NCBI GenBank assembly: GCA_963811585.1
Contig: CAWERR010000008.1
Span: forward strand, 744,001-808,000
Reading direction: 5' to 3'
Length of the DNA stretch: 64,000 nt
Source of the DNA: JACDHG01 sp963811585
GTDB taxonomy: Bacteria > Actinomycetota > Actinomycetes > Propionibacteriales > Nocardioidaceae
Below are positions 7,601 through 16,900 of the stretch, one piece after another. Position 1 is the first letter of the stretch. Each line of letters opens with the position of its first letter. Below the pieces are notes generated by a model. The model had not been told where the DNA came from. It made no database searches and was given only the letters and a program-made list of their open reading frames with translations. The translations under genes and the position numbers were made by a program.

Positions 7601-9229
7601 ATGGACGCCATCACTTCACTTCCCAGCCCGGTCAACGAGCCGAACCTCGACTACGCCCCCGGGAGCCCCGAGCGGTCTGAGCTCGAAGTCCGTCTGGTCG
7701 AGCTCCAGAAGGAACAGGTCGAGCTGCCGGCGACGGTCGGCGGAGTGCGCCGGCTGGGCAAGGGCGAAGAGCTGACGGTCGTTCAGCCCCACAACCACCA
7801 GCACGTGCTCGGTACGACGCGGGGCGCCACCGCGGCAGACGCCAAGGCCGCCATCAAGGCGGCGGCCGATGCAGCCCCGTTGTGGCGAGCGATGGCCTTC
7901 GACGACCGCGCTGCCATCATCTTGAAAGCTGCAGAGCTGCTGGCGGGCCCATGGCGGCAGACGATCAACGCCGCGACCATGTTGGGACAGTCGAAGACCG
8001 CTTGGCAGGCAGAGATCGACGCCGCCTGCGAGCTCATCGACTTCTGGCGCTTCAACGTCCACTACGCAGAGCGGATCTTGAGCGAGCAGCCGATGGCCAA
8101 CGCCAAGGGCGTCTGGAACCGCACCGATCACCGGCCGCTCGAGGGATTCGTCTACGCGATCACGCCGTTCAACTTCACGGCAATCGCGGGCAACCTCCCG
8201 ACCGCCCCGGCCTTGATGGGTAACACGGTGCTGTGGAAGCCGTCAGTGACGCAGCAGTTCGCAGCTCATTTCCTGATGCAGATCCTAGAGGAAGCGGGGA
8301 TGCCGCCCGGCGTGATCAACATGCTGCCCGGACATGGTGCGGCTGTCTCCGACGTCGCGTTGGTGCATCCTGACCTCGCCGGGATCCACTTCACCGGCTC
8401 CACGCCAACGTTCCAGCACCTGTGGCGCACAGTCGGCGACAACATCTCGTCGTACCGCTCGTATCCGCGGATCGTGGGTGAGACGGGCGGCAAGGACTTC
8501 GTCGTGGCGCACCCGTCGGCAGACCCCGACGTGGTGCGGACCGCGCTGATCCGTGGCGCGTTCGAGTACCAGGGCCAGAAGTGCTCAGCAGCATCGCGGG
8601 CCTATGTCGCTCGCTCAGTCTGGAAGAAGATGCGCAAGGACTTCGTCGCCGAGGTCGATGCGTTGACTGTCGGCGACGTCACCGACCTGTCGAACTTCAT
8701 GGGCGCCGTCATCGATGCGCGTGCGTTCGATAAGCACAAGAAGGCGATCGCCCGCGCGAAGCGCTCGGCCAAGCTCGAGATCATCGCCGGCGGTCAGACA
8801 GACGACAGCGTTGGCTACTTCGTGCGGCCGACTGTCATCGAGGCAGGCGAACCAACAGACGCCATGTTCAACACCGAGTACTTCGGACCGATCCTCGCCG
8901 TGCACGTCTATGACGATGCGAACTTCGAGGCGGCAGTGCACCAGATGGAGTCGTTCGCCCCCTACGCGCTCACCGGCGCCGTCATCGCGCAGGACCGGCG
9001 GGCGATCGCCTGGACGATGGAGACCCTGCGCTTCGCGGCCGGCAACTTCTACATCAATGACAAGCCGACGGGTGCAGTCGTGGGACAGCAGCCGTTCGGG
9101 GGCGCTCGGGCATCCGGCACGAACGACAAGGCCGGAGCCGCGCAGAACCTGCTGAGGTGGGTGTCGCCGCGCTCGATCAAGGAGACGTTCGCGCCACCAA
9201 AGGACTATCGCTACCCCCACATGGGCTGA
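7601..9229 (+). CDS. pruA: L-glutamate gamma-semialdehyde (1-pyrroline-5-carboxylate) dehydrogenase
   Basis: The product is a 542-residue aldehyde dehydrogenase that oxidises glutamate semialdehyde/P5C to glutamate with NAD+, the second step of proline degradation. The frame shows the P5C dehydrogenase N terminus (NEPNLDYAPGSPER), the catalytic Glu in VGETGGKDFVVAH, the nucleophile Cys in GQKCSAASRAYV (about 328) and the C-terminal QPFGGARASGTNDKAG. A start at 7568 is possible, but ATG 7601 gives the family's usual N terminus. No proline dehydrogenase gene lies in the window. The 3' end overlaps the convergent GH43 gene by 53 bp. Confidence 0.93.
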   Translation: MDAITSLPSPVNEPNLDYAPGSPERSELEVRLVELQKEQVELPATVGGVRRLGKGEELTVVQPHNHQHVLGTTRGATAADAKAAIKAAADAAPLWRAMAFDDRAAIILKAAELLAGPWRQTINAATMLGQSKTAWQAEIDAACELIDFWRFNVHYAERILSEQPMANAKGVWNRTDHRPLEGFVYAITPFNFTAIAGNLPTAPALMGNTVLWKPSVTQQFAAHFLMQILEEAGMPPGVINMLPGHGAAVSDVALVHPDLAGIHFTGSTPTFQHLWRTVGDNISSYRSYPRIVGETGGKDFVVAHPSADPDVVRTALIRGAFEYQGQKCSAASRAYVARSVWKKMRKDFVAEVDALTVGDVTDLSNFMGAVIDARAFDKHKKAIARAKRSAKLEIIAGGQTDDSVGYFVRPTVIEAGEPTDAMFNTEYFGPILAVHVYDDANFEAAVHQMESFAPYALTGAVIAQDRRAIAWTMETLRFAAGNFYINDKPTGAVVGQQPFGGARASGTNDKAGAAQNLLRWVSPRSIKETFAPPKDYRYPHMG

Positions 9230-10325
9230 GCCGGCGTCTGTCGTTGGTCGAGATAACGCGTGTCGAGGGGGAGTCCCTGCGGATGGTCGGCCAGCCCTTC
9301 CGGTAGAGGATGCGGTCGCGCAGCATCGGCCGTCGCACGGCCTGGTCCTCGCCCGGAAGGTACGGGCGGCCGGTGTCGATGGCGTGGTAGACGAACCAGT
9401 CGTGCCCGGCGTTGTCTCGTGTGACCGTGTTGTGGCCCGGACCGGCCCAGCGCCTGTTGGAATGCAAGATGACGCTGCTTAGCCCCGGTCGGGTCGCGGC
9501 CAGCCGCTGGAAGGGTCCGGTGGCGCTGCGCGACCGGGCGACCATGGTTGCGTAGTGCGGCGGGTACGAGCAGCAGTTGTCGCCGGAGTAGAACAGGTAG
9601 TACCAGCCCCGTCGTGCGATCACCAGGGGTCCTTCAACGCCGTGCTCGTACGGTCGCTTCACCCGTGCTGACCAGCCGCGCAGCAGGAGCTTCGGCTCGG
9701 CGTCCGGCGAGGCCAGCTGGGTTAGGCTCTGGGCCAATCGGGCGGTGACGATGTCACCACCGGACCCCCAGTACACCCGCCAGCGACCTGTCACGGGATC
9801 GCGAAAGATAGAGGCATCGATGTCGGCGAGCGTCGGGCCGCAGTACAGCGGCCTGCTCGTGGCAACGAACGGGCCGGCCGGCTCGTCCGACGTGGCAACG
9901 GCCAGGCAGAGGCCGAACTCTTGCTGTAGCCGGTCCGGGACGGTCGAGTAGTACAGGTAGTAACGCCCGTGACGGCGCCCGACGTCTGGTGCCCAACTGA
10001 CAGCCGCGTCATCGCCCCACTCGGGAAGCTTGGGCAGGGCGTCTCCCAGGTAGTGCCAGTGCACGAGGTCGCGCGACCTCGCGACCTGGATGTTGACGTG
10101 GCCCTGGGGCGCGTCCGACTGAGTGCTGTACGCGTAGTACCAGCCGTTGGCAGCCTTGACCACGTCGGGATCGGGGAAGTCCCGGTTGAGGACGGGGTTG
10201 CCATCGGGGTCGGATGCCCGCTCCGCAGCCTGTGGTCGACCGCTTCCGTAGGCGGCAGTCGCAGTCGGGACGGCTGCTATGCCGAGAACCAGCACTGCGA
10301 CGAGAGGGCCAACTCGAATCTTCAC
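9177..10325 (-). CDS. Secreted glycoside hydrolase, family 43
   Basis: The product has 382 residues. A signal peptide (VGPLVAVLVLGIAAVPTATA) precedes a five-bladed propeller. Family 43 acid residues appear as the base Asp in NRDFPDPDVV, the middle Asp in DIDASIFRDP, and the acid Glu in HGVEGPLVIAR. Members cleave arabinan or xylan side chains. The GTG at 10325 is preceded by AGGGGG at good spacing, which decides it against the ATG at 10355. The last residues are encoded antisense to the end of pruA. No transporter for pentoses is adjacent. Confidence 0.87.
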   Translation of the reverse strand: MKIRVGPLVAVLVLGIAAVPTATAAYGSGRPQAAERASDPDGNPVLNRDFPDPDVVKAANGWYYAYSTQSDAPQGHVNIQVARSRDLVHWHYLGDALPKLPEWGDDAAVSWAPDVGRRHGRYYLYYSTVPDRLQQEFGLCLAVATSDEPAGPFVATSRPLYCGPTLADIDASIFRDPVTGRWRVYWGSGGDIVTARLAQSLTQLASPDAEPKLLLRGWSARVKRPYEHGVEGPLVIARRGWYYLFYSGDNCCSYPPHYATMVARSRSATGPFQRLAATRPGLSSVILHSNRRWAGPGHNTVTRDNAGHDWFVYHAIDTGRPYLPGEDQAVRRPMLRDRILYRKGWPTIRRDSPSTRVISTNDRRRLSPCGGSDSPLVARTSP

Positions 10326-10365
10326 CGCGACCCCCTGGGATAGGTGAGCGATCACAGGGCCGAGG

Positions 10366-11751
10366 TTACTCGCGTCGTTGTTTGAAGCGTTGGTGTCGGG
10401 TCGGTTGTTGGTCGGGGTCGATCCGGGTTGGCGGGATGATTTCGGGGATGCCGTCGGTGGCCATTACGACGGCCCATTCACCTTGGTGGATGAGGTGGTG
10501 GTGGAAGTGGCAGAGCAGGCACCCGTTGGAGAGGTTGGTGGGTCCGCCGTCGAGCCAGGAGTCGATGTGGTGGGCTTCGGTCCAGGCGGGTGGGCGATCA
10601 CAGCCCGGGAAGATGCAGCCTTGGTCGCGGACGGCCAATGTGATGCGTTGGTAGCGGTCGAAGAGGCGTTGGGTGAGGCCGAGGTCGAGGATTGCCGAGT
10701 CGCCTCCCAGCACCATCGGCAGCAGGCCGGCGTTGCACGCCAGCCGGCGGGCTTGTGCCGCCGAGATGGTGGTGCCGGTGGTGAGGGTGGCTTCGCCGAC
10801 TGCCGTCTTGAGTTTCTCGTCATCAATCGTGACCACGATCGACGCGTTGGCGGCTCCGTGTTTGGGGAGTTGGTCGGTGGGGAGGTGTTCGAGGAGTTCG
10901 ACGAACGCCCGTCCCATCCGTTGACCGTAGCTGAGTTGGGTCGGGTCGGTTTCGGCGCTGGCACTGGCCGTCGCCGGCGCAGTCGCTGGGGCGCTGGTGC
11001 GGCGGGGTGAGGCGAAGGCTTCGAGGGCGGTGGTGAGCATGTCGTATTGCAGGTTGGGCATCTTGCCGCAGTAGCGGGCGATCCCGTCGGCACCTCTGCG
11101 GCCACGGAACGTGGTCTGTTGCAACGCTTCCGCTTCTTCTGCTTCCAACTGCTCCGCCAGGGTCTGGTCCGCAGCCTCGGGGTCGACCACTTCAACGAGA
11201 TGGTTCGCCAGCACCTGCAACTGGGTATGCGTCAACGACTGCGCATGCGACACCAGGTCGGCCTCACCCGCTTCGACGGCTTCGGCCGGCACCTGCGGCG
11301 ACAACCGGTTGACCGCGCCACCGATCACCACGGCCTGCTCAGCCGACACGTGTCCGGTCGCCCACGCCTGGCGGGTCAACTCGGTCCGGTCCGACATGCA
11401 CCGGGCCTGGGCGAGCAGACCGGCGGCGGCTCCGGTCGAGACCCGATAGTTGGAGACCAGGTGCGCCCGCGTCGACGACGCACCACTCTGCCGACCAAGA
11501 TCACGGTCATCGACCTGCCCCACCAACCGCGCCACCAGCTCGTCGGCGCGGGCACGGACAGCCAACGCCTCACCCAGCCGATCCCCGAGCCGCCGGTCGT
11601 CCAACGACCACACCGGCGGATCCGCGAACTCGTCGAAACAGTCGTTGAGCCGACCCAACAACTGCCCCACCTGGTCCGACGGCAGGCCACCGCCAGCTGG
11701 TGGCGGAAGGGTCGTGCGAGCTGATCGACATACCCCAAGAATAGAAGCCAC
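10366..11751 (-). CDS. DUF222 and HNH endonuclease protein (13E12 repeat family)
   Basis: The product has about 461 residues. The N-terminal DUF222 part has typical blocks (DDRRLGDRLGEAL, AWATGHVSAEQAVVIGGAV). The C-terminal HNH nuclease shows CIFPGCDRPPAWTEAHHI, then LSNGCLLCHFHHHLIH. The family is multicopy in actinobacteria and behaves like a dispersed repeat; its role is not settled. The frame is open to 12162, but the upstream part is antisense to the MazG-like gene. I chose GTG 11751 as the likely start, and the exact start is uncertain. A decayed relative lies at 34897-35480. Confidence 0.85.
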   Translation of the reverse strand: MASILGVCRSARTTLPPPAGGGLPSDQVGQLLGRLNDCFDEFADPPVWSLDDRRLGDRLGEALAVRARADELVARLVGQVDDRDLGRQSGASSTRAHLVSNYRVSTGAAAGLLAQARCMSDRTELTRQAWATGHVSAEQAVVIGGAVNRLSPQVPAEAVEAGEADLVSHAQSLTHTQLQVLANHLVEVVDPEAADQTLAEQLEAEEAEALQQTTFRGRRGADGIARYCGKMPNLQYDMLTTALEAFASPRRTSAPATAPATASASAETDPTQLSYGQRMGRAFVELLEHLPTDQLPKHGAANASIVVTIDDEKLKTAVGEATLTTGTTISAAQARRLACNAGLLPMVLGGDSAILDLGLTQRLFDRYQRITLAVRDQGCIFPGCDRPPAWTEAHHIDSWLDGGPTNLSNGCLLCHFHHHLIHQGEWAVVMATDGIPEIIPPTRIDPDQQPTRHQRFKQRRE

Positions 11752-11839
11752 CGACGACAATTCGAGCGTGCGTTCGACCCCTGTGGACCACCTCTGTGGA
11801 TGCCGAAACTGTGGACACAGCGACCGGCTACGGTGCGGT

Positions 11840-12169
11840 ATGGAATGCGACGAGTATCTGCGCGCCGCGTTGCGCACGGCGCGTGACAAGGACGCCCCAC
11901 AAGAGTTCATGCACCTCGTCCTCGGTTTGGTGGGTGAGGCGGGCGAGATCGCTGAGAAGGTCAAGAAGTTGGTGCGTGACAAGGACGGTGACCTCGCCCA
12001 ACTCGATCGTGACGATATGGCCGCCGAACTCGGCGATGTTCTTTGGTACACGGCGGTCTTGACGAACTTCCTGGGTCTTTCCCTGGACGATGTCGCACAG
12101 CGGAACATCGACAAACTCTCCGACCGGGAGCGTCGTGCCGTCCTCGGTGGGTCCGGCGACAAGCGTTGA
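11840..12169 (+). CDS. MazG-like nucleotide pyrophosphohydrolase
   Basis: The product has 109 residues, starting at ATG 11840. The metal-binding signature is complete: E-A-G-E in LGLVGEAGEIAEKVKK and E-L-G-D in DMAAELGDVLWYTA, which fits the ExxE(n)ExxD rule of the all-alpha NTP pyrophosphatases. Such enzymes hydrolyse nucleoside triphosphates to monophosphates and can remove non-canonical nucleotides. It is short and single-domain, unlike full-length MazG. It is divergent from the DUF222-HNH gene and convergent with the small zinc-ribbon gene, with a shared terminator between. Confidence 0.88.
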   Translation: MECDEYLRAALRTARDKDAPQEFMHLVLGLVGEAGEIAEKVKKLVRDKDGDLAQLDRDDMAAELGDVLWYTAVLTNFLGLSLDDVAQRNIDKLSDRERRAVLGGSGDKR

Positions 12170-12178
12170 GAGTTCCAC

Positions 12179-12207
12179 GAGCGCAGCCGTCTGAAACGGC
12201 TGCGCTC
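12179..12207. terminator. Bidirectional Rho-independent-type hairpin
   Basis: A perfect 12-bp stem GAGCGCAGCCGT / ACGGCTGCGCTC with a five-base loop (CTGAA) lies 10 bp after the stop of the MazG-like gene and touches the stop of the convergent gene at 12206. There is no U-run, as is common in high-GC actinobacteria. It can serve both genes. Confidence 0.7.
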
Positions 12208-12406
12208 AGGCGGCTCCGCGGGCGAGGCGGGGGCGGTCGTTGAGGAACGGGTCGATCAAGACGGCGGCGCCGCACGCCGTACAGCAGAACTCGCCATCAT
12301 GATGGCCGCGATCCACCTCCAGCGGAACGAAGATGCGCTCGTCGCCGCAGTCACCGCATGGGCCCACGACTGCCTCGAGCATCAACAGGTCGGGTCTGGT
12401 CTCCAT
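12206..12406 (-). CDS. Small zinc-ribbon protein of unknown function
   Basis: The product has 66 residues with two Cys pairs, GPCGDCGDERIF (Cys 17 and 20) and FCCTACGAAV. The pairs lie about 22 residues apart, as in a single zinc ribbon. It ends in the short basic tail RPRLARGAA. There is no membrane segment. The Cys spacing, composition and clean frame argue for a real gene although it is short. The function is not known to me. Confidence 0.65.
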   Translation of the reverse strand: METRPDLLMLEAVVGPCGDCGDERIFVPLEVDRGHHDGEFCCTACGAAVLIDPFLNDRPRLARGAA

Positions 12407-12501
12407 GTGCCTTAGGTTGACACGGCCAACCGACAGAACCCGCCGATCTGCCGCTGCGGCGTGTCGCGTGTCGCCAGCCAGCCCAGGCGGGGCCAGGTCA
12501 A

Positions 12502-12993
12502 TCAGCCGAGCCGCGCAGTGACGGCCTGCTGCTCTGCTCGGATGCCGGCCAGGATCGCCTTCGCGATGACGGGCTCGACCTTCTTGCCGAAGAAGGGAAT
12601 CGCCACCTTCACATCTCCCCGGATATGCGAGATCACCGTGGCACCGTCGACACTCAGGCTGATGGTCCCGGTCATCGTGGCTGGCTGGCCCAGGATCTTG
12701 ATGTCGAGGCGAGCATTTCGCTGACCGGCCGGATCGGGCGCGCTCCAGAGCTCGGTCTGCACGAGCTTGACGCTCTCGCCGACCACCTTCTTGATCGCCT
12801 CGGGTACGTCGGCGGGCATCTCCCGGTTGATCGTGACCGACGCCCCACCGTCATCGTGCGCCTCAACCGAGACGTCATAGTCGATCGCATCCAGTGCCTC
12901 GCAGACCCCAGCTCGGAACTCAGGGTCGACCACCAGGGCGTAGGCGTCGGCAGTGCTCCCAGTGGGGTAGGTGATCTCGGCGCTCAGGTCCAT
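12502..12993 (-). CDS. DUF2505 family protein
   Basis: The product has 163 residues. The N terminus MDLSAEITYPTGSTADAYAL and the pattern of alternating beta strands with a C-terminal helix (KAILAGIRAEQQAVTARL) match the DUF2505 family, which has a START/polyketide-cyclase-like fold. Such folds bind lipids or other hydrophobic ligands, but no ligand is known here. The ATG at 12993 is chosen because the family begins there; the frame stays open to 13107. It is divergent from the tryptophan dioxygenase gene (49 bp between starts). Confidence 0.8.
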   Translation of the reverse strand: MDLSAEITYPTGSTADAYALVVDPEFRAGVCEALDAIDYDVSVEAHDDGGASVTINREMPADVPEAIKKVVGESVKLVQTELWSAPDPAGQRNARLDIKILGQPATMTGTISLSVDGATVISHIRGDVKVAIPFFGKKVEPVIAKAILAGIRAEQQAVTARLG

Positions 12994-13042
12994 TGCGGCA
13001 TCATGCCATCGCCGATCGAGGACCGATGAGTAGCCTGACCGG

Positions 13043-13882
13043 ATGAGCAGCGCTGAGGAACGGCCCGCCGCGGACCCGACAGTTGGCGAGTGGCAGGGCG
13101 ACGACATCCACTTCGGCGAGAGCGGAGCCCTACTGACCTACGGCAGCTATCTCCAGCTGCCCCGGCTGCTCAGCGCGCAGCGCCTTGAGTCGGACCCTCC
13201 AGCCCACGACGAGCTCCTCTTCATCACGATCCACCAGGTCTACGAGCTGTGGTTCCAGCAGCTGCTCCACGAGGCCGAGACGGCACGCAACGCCATGTCG
13301 AGCGGCAAGCTCTGGTGGGCAAAGCACCTCCTCAAGCGCGTGCACGTAGTCGAGGGGGTCCTGATCGCGCAGATCGACGTCCTCGAGACGATGACGCCGC
13401 AGGACTTCCTGGTGTTCCGGCAGAAGCTGTCACCGGCGAGCGGCTTCCAGTCGGTGCAGTTCCGCGAGCTCGAGTTCATCTCCGGAGCAAAGGATCCGTC
13501 GTTCGTACGTCGCTTCCGCGGTCTCACGGAAGACGAAGAGCAGCGGCTGCAGCGGCGCCTCGACGAGCCGACGCTGTGGGACGCGTTCGTCGGCGTACTC
13601 GGCGCCGCCGGCCTCGACAACAGCTCCGACGTCGAGGTGGCTGCATCGCTGCGGATTGTCGCCCACGACCGGACCAGCCACGCTGACGTCTGGGAGCTGT
13701 CCGAGGCCCTCATCCAGCACGATGAGCTCGCCGCCGCCTGGCGGGCTCGCCACGTCACCATGGTCGAACGAATGATCGGCACCAAGACCGGCACGGGCGG
13801 CTCGTCCGGCGGCGTCTATCTGAGGAGCAGGCTGCCGCTTCGCTACTACCCGCTCCTGTGGGACCTGCGCTCCCAGCTCTAG
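13043..13882 (+). CDS. kynA: Tryptophan 2,3-dioxygenase
   Basis: The product has 279 residues. It is a haem enzyme that opens the indole ring of L-tryptophan to N-formylkynurenine, the first step of the kynurenine route. Family blocks are clear: LTYGSYLQLPRLL, FITIHQVYELWFQQLL (substrate-site His), RHVTMVERMIG (probable haem-ligand His) and the binding loop GTGGSSGGVYL near the C terminus. No kynureninase or formamidase lies in the window. The glutamate dehydrogenase gene follows 52 bp downstream on the same strand. Confidence 0.95.
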   Translation: MSSAEERPAADPTVGEWQGDDIHFGESGALLTYGSYLQLPRLLSAQRLESDPPAHDELLFITIHQVYELWFQQLLHEAETARNAMSSGKLWWAKHLLKRVHVVEGVLIAQIDVLETMTPQDFLVFRQKLSPASGFQSVQFRELEFISGAKDPSFVRRFRGLTEDEEQRLQRRLDEPTLWDAFVGVLGAAGLDNSSDVEVAASLRIVAHDRTSHADVWELSEALIQHDELAAAWRARHVTMVERMIGTKTGTGGSSGGVYLRSRLPLRYYPLLWDLRSQL

Positions 13883-13934
13883 AGGCAGCCATCGTGCGCG
13901 ATCGCGCCCTTACAGGTCTAATGTCGGAGGTGTG

Positions 13935-16900
13935 ATGGACAGTCTTGACGACGCCAAACGAGAGCTGCTCTCCGAGGCAGGGGGCATCAGCGTCCGCAGC
14001 GGATCCGAGACCGACGCGGACAACGAGCTGTTGTCTCATCTGCTAGGCCTCTACTACCTCCACGTTCCCGCCGAGGAGCTGGTGGAACGCAAGGCGACCG
14101 ACGTCTACGGCGCGGCAATGAGCCACTACCGCTTCGCCGCCCAGCGACCGCAAGGCACCGCGTCCGTCCGGGTGTTCACACCGTCGGTCGAGGAGAACGA
14201 CTGGGCTGCTGACGGCCACACCGTCATCGAGATCGTGACCGACGACATGCCGTTCCTCGTCGACTCGGTGACCATGTCGCTCACCGCTCAGGGCCTCCCG
14301 ATCCACGTCGTCATCCACCCGCAGCTCCTCGTACGTCGTGACGTCACCGGCCAGCTGCTGGAGGTCTGCGACGGCGAGGACGACGCCGCAAGTGTCACGT
14401 CGGAGCTCGTCCGCGAGTCGTGGATGCACATCGAGGTCGATCGAGAGGCCGACCAGCAGGGCCTCGACGAGGTGGCCAGCCATCTCACCCGGATCCTGCG
14501 CGATGTCCGCGAGGTGGTCGAGGACTGGAAGAAGATGCACGAGCAGGCGCTCCAGATCGTGTCCGACCTACAGAAGTCGCCTCCGCCACTGTCCGAGGCA
14601 GAGATCACCGAGGGCGAGGCACTGCTGTCGTGGTTGGCCAACGACCACTTCACGTTCCTCGGCTATCGCGAGTACCAGCTGCAAGAGGTCGACGACGAGG
14701 ACGTGTTGCGGGCACTCCCCGGGACCGGTCTCGGCATCCTGCGCTCCGACCAGGACATGTCGCCGTCGTTCGGCAAGCTGCCGCCGGCAGTCCGTGCCAA
14801 GGCGCGCGAAAAGCAGCTGATGATCATCACGAAAGCCAACTCGCGCGCCACCGTGCATCGACCCGCCTACCTCGACTACGTGGGGATCAAGACGTTCAAC
14901 GATGCCGGTGAGGTCGTCGGCGAGCGCCGATTCTTGGGGTTGTTCAGCTCGGCGGCATACACCGAGAGTCTGACCCGTATCCCGATGCTCGCCGACAAGG
15001 CCCGCACCCTGATCGACAAGGCAGGTTTCACCCCGCAGAGCCACAGCGGCAAGGCGCTGATGGACATCCTGGAGACCTATCCACGCGACGAACTGTTCCA
15101 AACACCGGTCGACGAGCTCCTTCCGGTGGCCGAAGCCGTGCTCCACCTGCGCGAGCGCCGCCAACTGCGGTTCTTCGTGCGCCGTGACACCTACGGCCGA
15201 TACCTCTCCTGCCTGCTCTACCTACCGCGCGACCGCTATACGACACAGGTCCGAGAGCGCCTCCAGCTGATCCTCAAGGAGGCCATGGGCGCTGAAACGA
15301 TCGACTACTCAGCCCGCGTCAGTGAGTCCGTGCTGGCTCGTCTGCATTTCGTAGCACGGGCGAAGCAGGGGGAGACCCTCCTCGAGTTCGACCAAGGTGA
15401 GCTCGAGCGCAAGCTCGCCGACGCGACCCGGTCGTGGAGCGACGATCTGGCGACCGCGCTCGGCCAAGAGTTTGGCGAGGCAGCGGTGAGCCGGTTGAGC
15501 CGTCGCTACGGCGATGCGTTCCCGGAGGCATACAAGGAGGACTTCACCGCGCATGTTGCCGCGACCGACATACGTCGGATGGAGGATGTGCGTTCGGACT
15601 CTGTCGGGCTGTGTCTCTACACGCCCCCGGACGCCGAGCCCGGCGTGGCGCGTTTCAAGGTATTCCGCACCGGCGGCCCGCTGAGCCTGTCTCACGTCCT
15701 GCCCCTGCTGTCGGCGATGGGCGTCGAGGTCGTCGACGAACGACCCTATGAGCTCGCCAGGCGCGAAGGGCCTGCGTGGATCTACGACTTCGGCCTGCGC
15801 CGCGACAAGCCCATGCCACCGGACGCCCAGGAACTGTTCCAGGATGGCTTCCTCGCGACCTGGTCAGGCCGTGCAGAGAGCGACGGCTTCTCGGCCCTGG
15901 TGCTCGAGGGCAGCATTCCGTGGCGGCAGGTCACGATCCTGCGTGCGTATGCGAAGTACTTCCGCCAGTGCGGCACGCCGTTCAGCCAGGCCTACATCGA
16001 GGCGTCGCTGCTCGCCAACGTCCCGATCGCCCGGCTGCTCGTCGAGCTCTTCCAGGTCCGGTTCGACCCGACGTACGACGCCGACCGCGACGCCGACTGC
16101 GCCCAGCTCGACAAGCAGATCACAGAGGCGCTCGACGAGGTCGCGAGCCTCGACCAGGACCGCATTCTGCGCAGCTACCTCAACGCCGTGAAGTCCACCC
16201 TGCGCACGAACTTCTACCAGCACGACGCGGACGACAACCTCAAGGAGGCAATGGCGCTCAAGCTGGAGCCCAAGTCGATGCCTGACCTGCCCGAGCCCCG
16301 TCCGCAGTTCGAGGTCTTCGTGTACTCGCCGCGGGTCGAAGGTGTCCACCTGCGGTTCGGCGCGGTCGCTCGCGGCGGGCTGCGGTGGTCCGATCGCCGA
16401 GAGGACTTCCGCACGGAGATCCTCGGGTTGGTCAAGGCGCAGATGGTCAAGAACGCCGTCATCGTTCCGGTGGGCGCGAAGGGCGGCTTCTACTGCAAGC
16501 AGCTGCCCAACCCGGCGGTCGACCGCGATGCCTGGCTCGCTGAAGGTATCGCCTGCTACAAGACATTCATCTCCTGTCTGCTCGACATCACCGACAACCT
16601 CATTGCAGGGAAGACCAAGCCCCCACCCGAGGTGGTTCGGCACGACGGTGACGACAGCTATCTCGTCGTTGCAGCCGACAAGGGCACTGCGACGTTTTCC
16701 GACATCGCCAACTCGGTGTCCAAGGACTACGGCTTCTGGCTCGGCGATGCGTTCGCATCCGGCGGCTCGGTGGGATACGACCACAAGGCGATGGGCATCA
16801 CCGCCCGAGGCGCGTGGGTCTCGGTTCAGCGTCACTTCCGGGAGCGGGGCATCGACTGCCAGAACCAGGACTTCACTGCCGTCGGGATCGGCGACATGAG

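Noticed and set aside
10378..11010. Long plus-strand open frame of 210 codons
   Set aside because: It is antisense to the DUF222-HNH gene, whose protein motifs (CIFPGCDRPP, FHHHLIH) are unmistakable; the plus frame only reflects GC-rich codon structure.
11752..12162. N-terminal extension of the DUF222-HNH frame on the minus strand
   Set aside because: It runs antisense to the MazG-like gene and encodes Ser/Arg-rich sequence without family similarity; the gene most likely starts near 11751.
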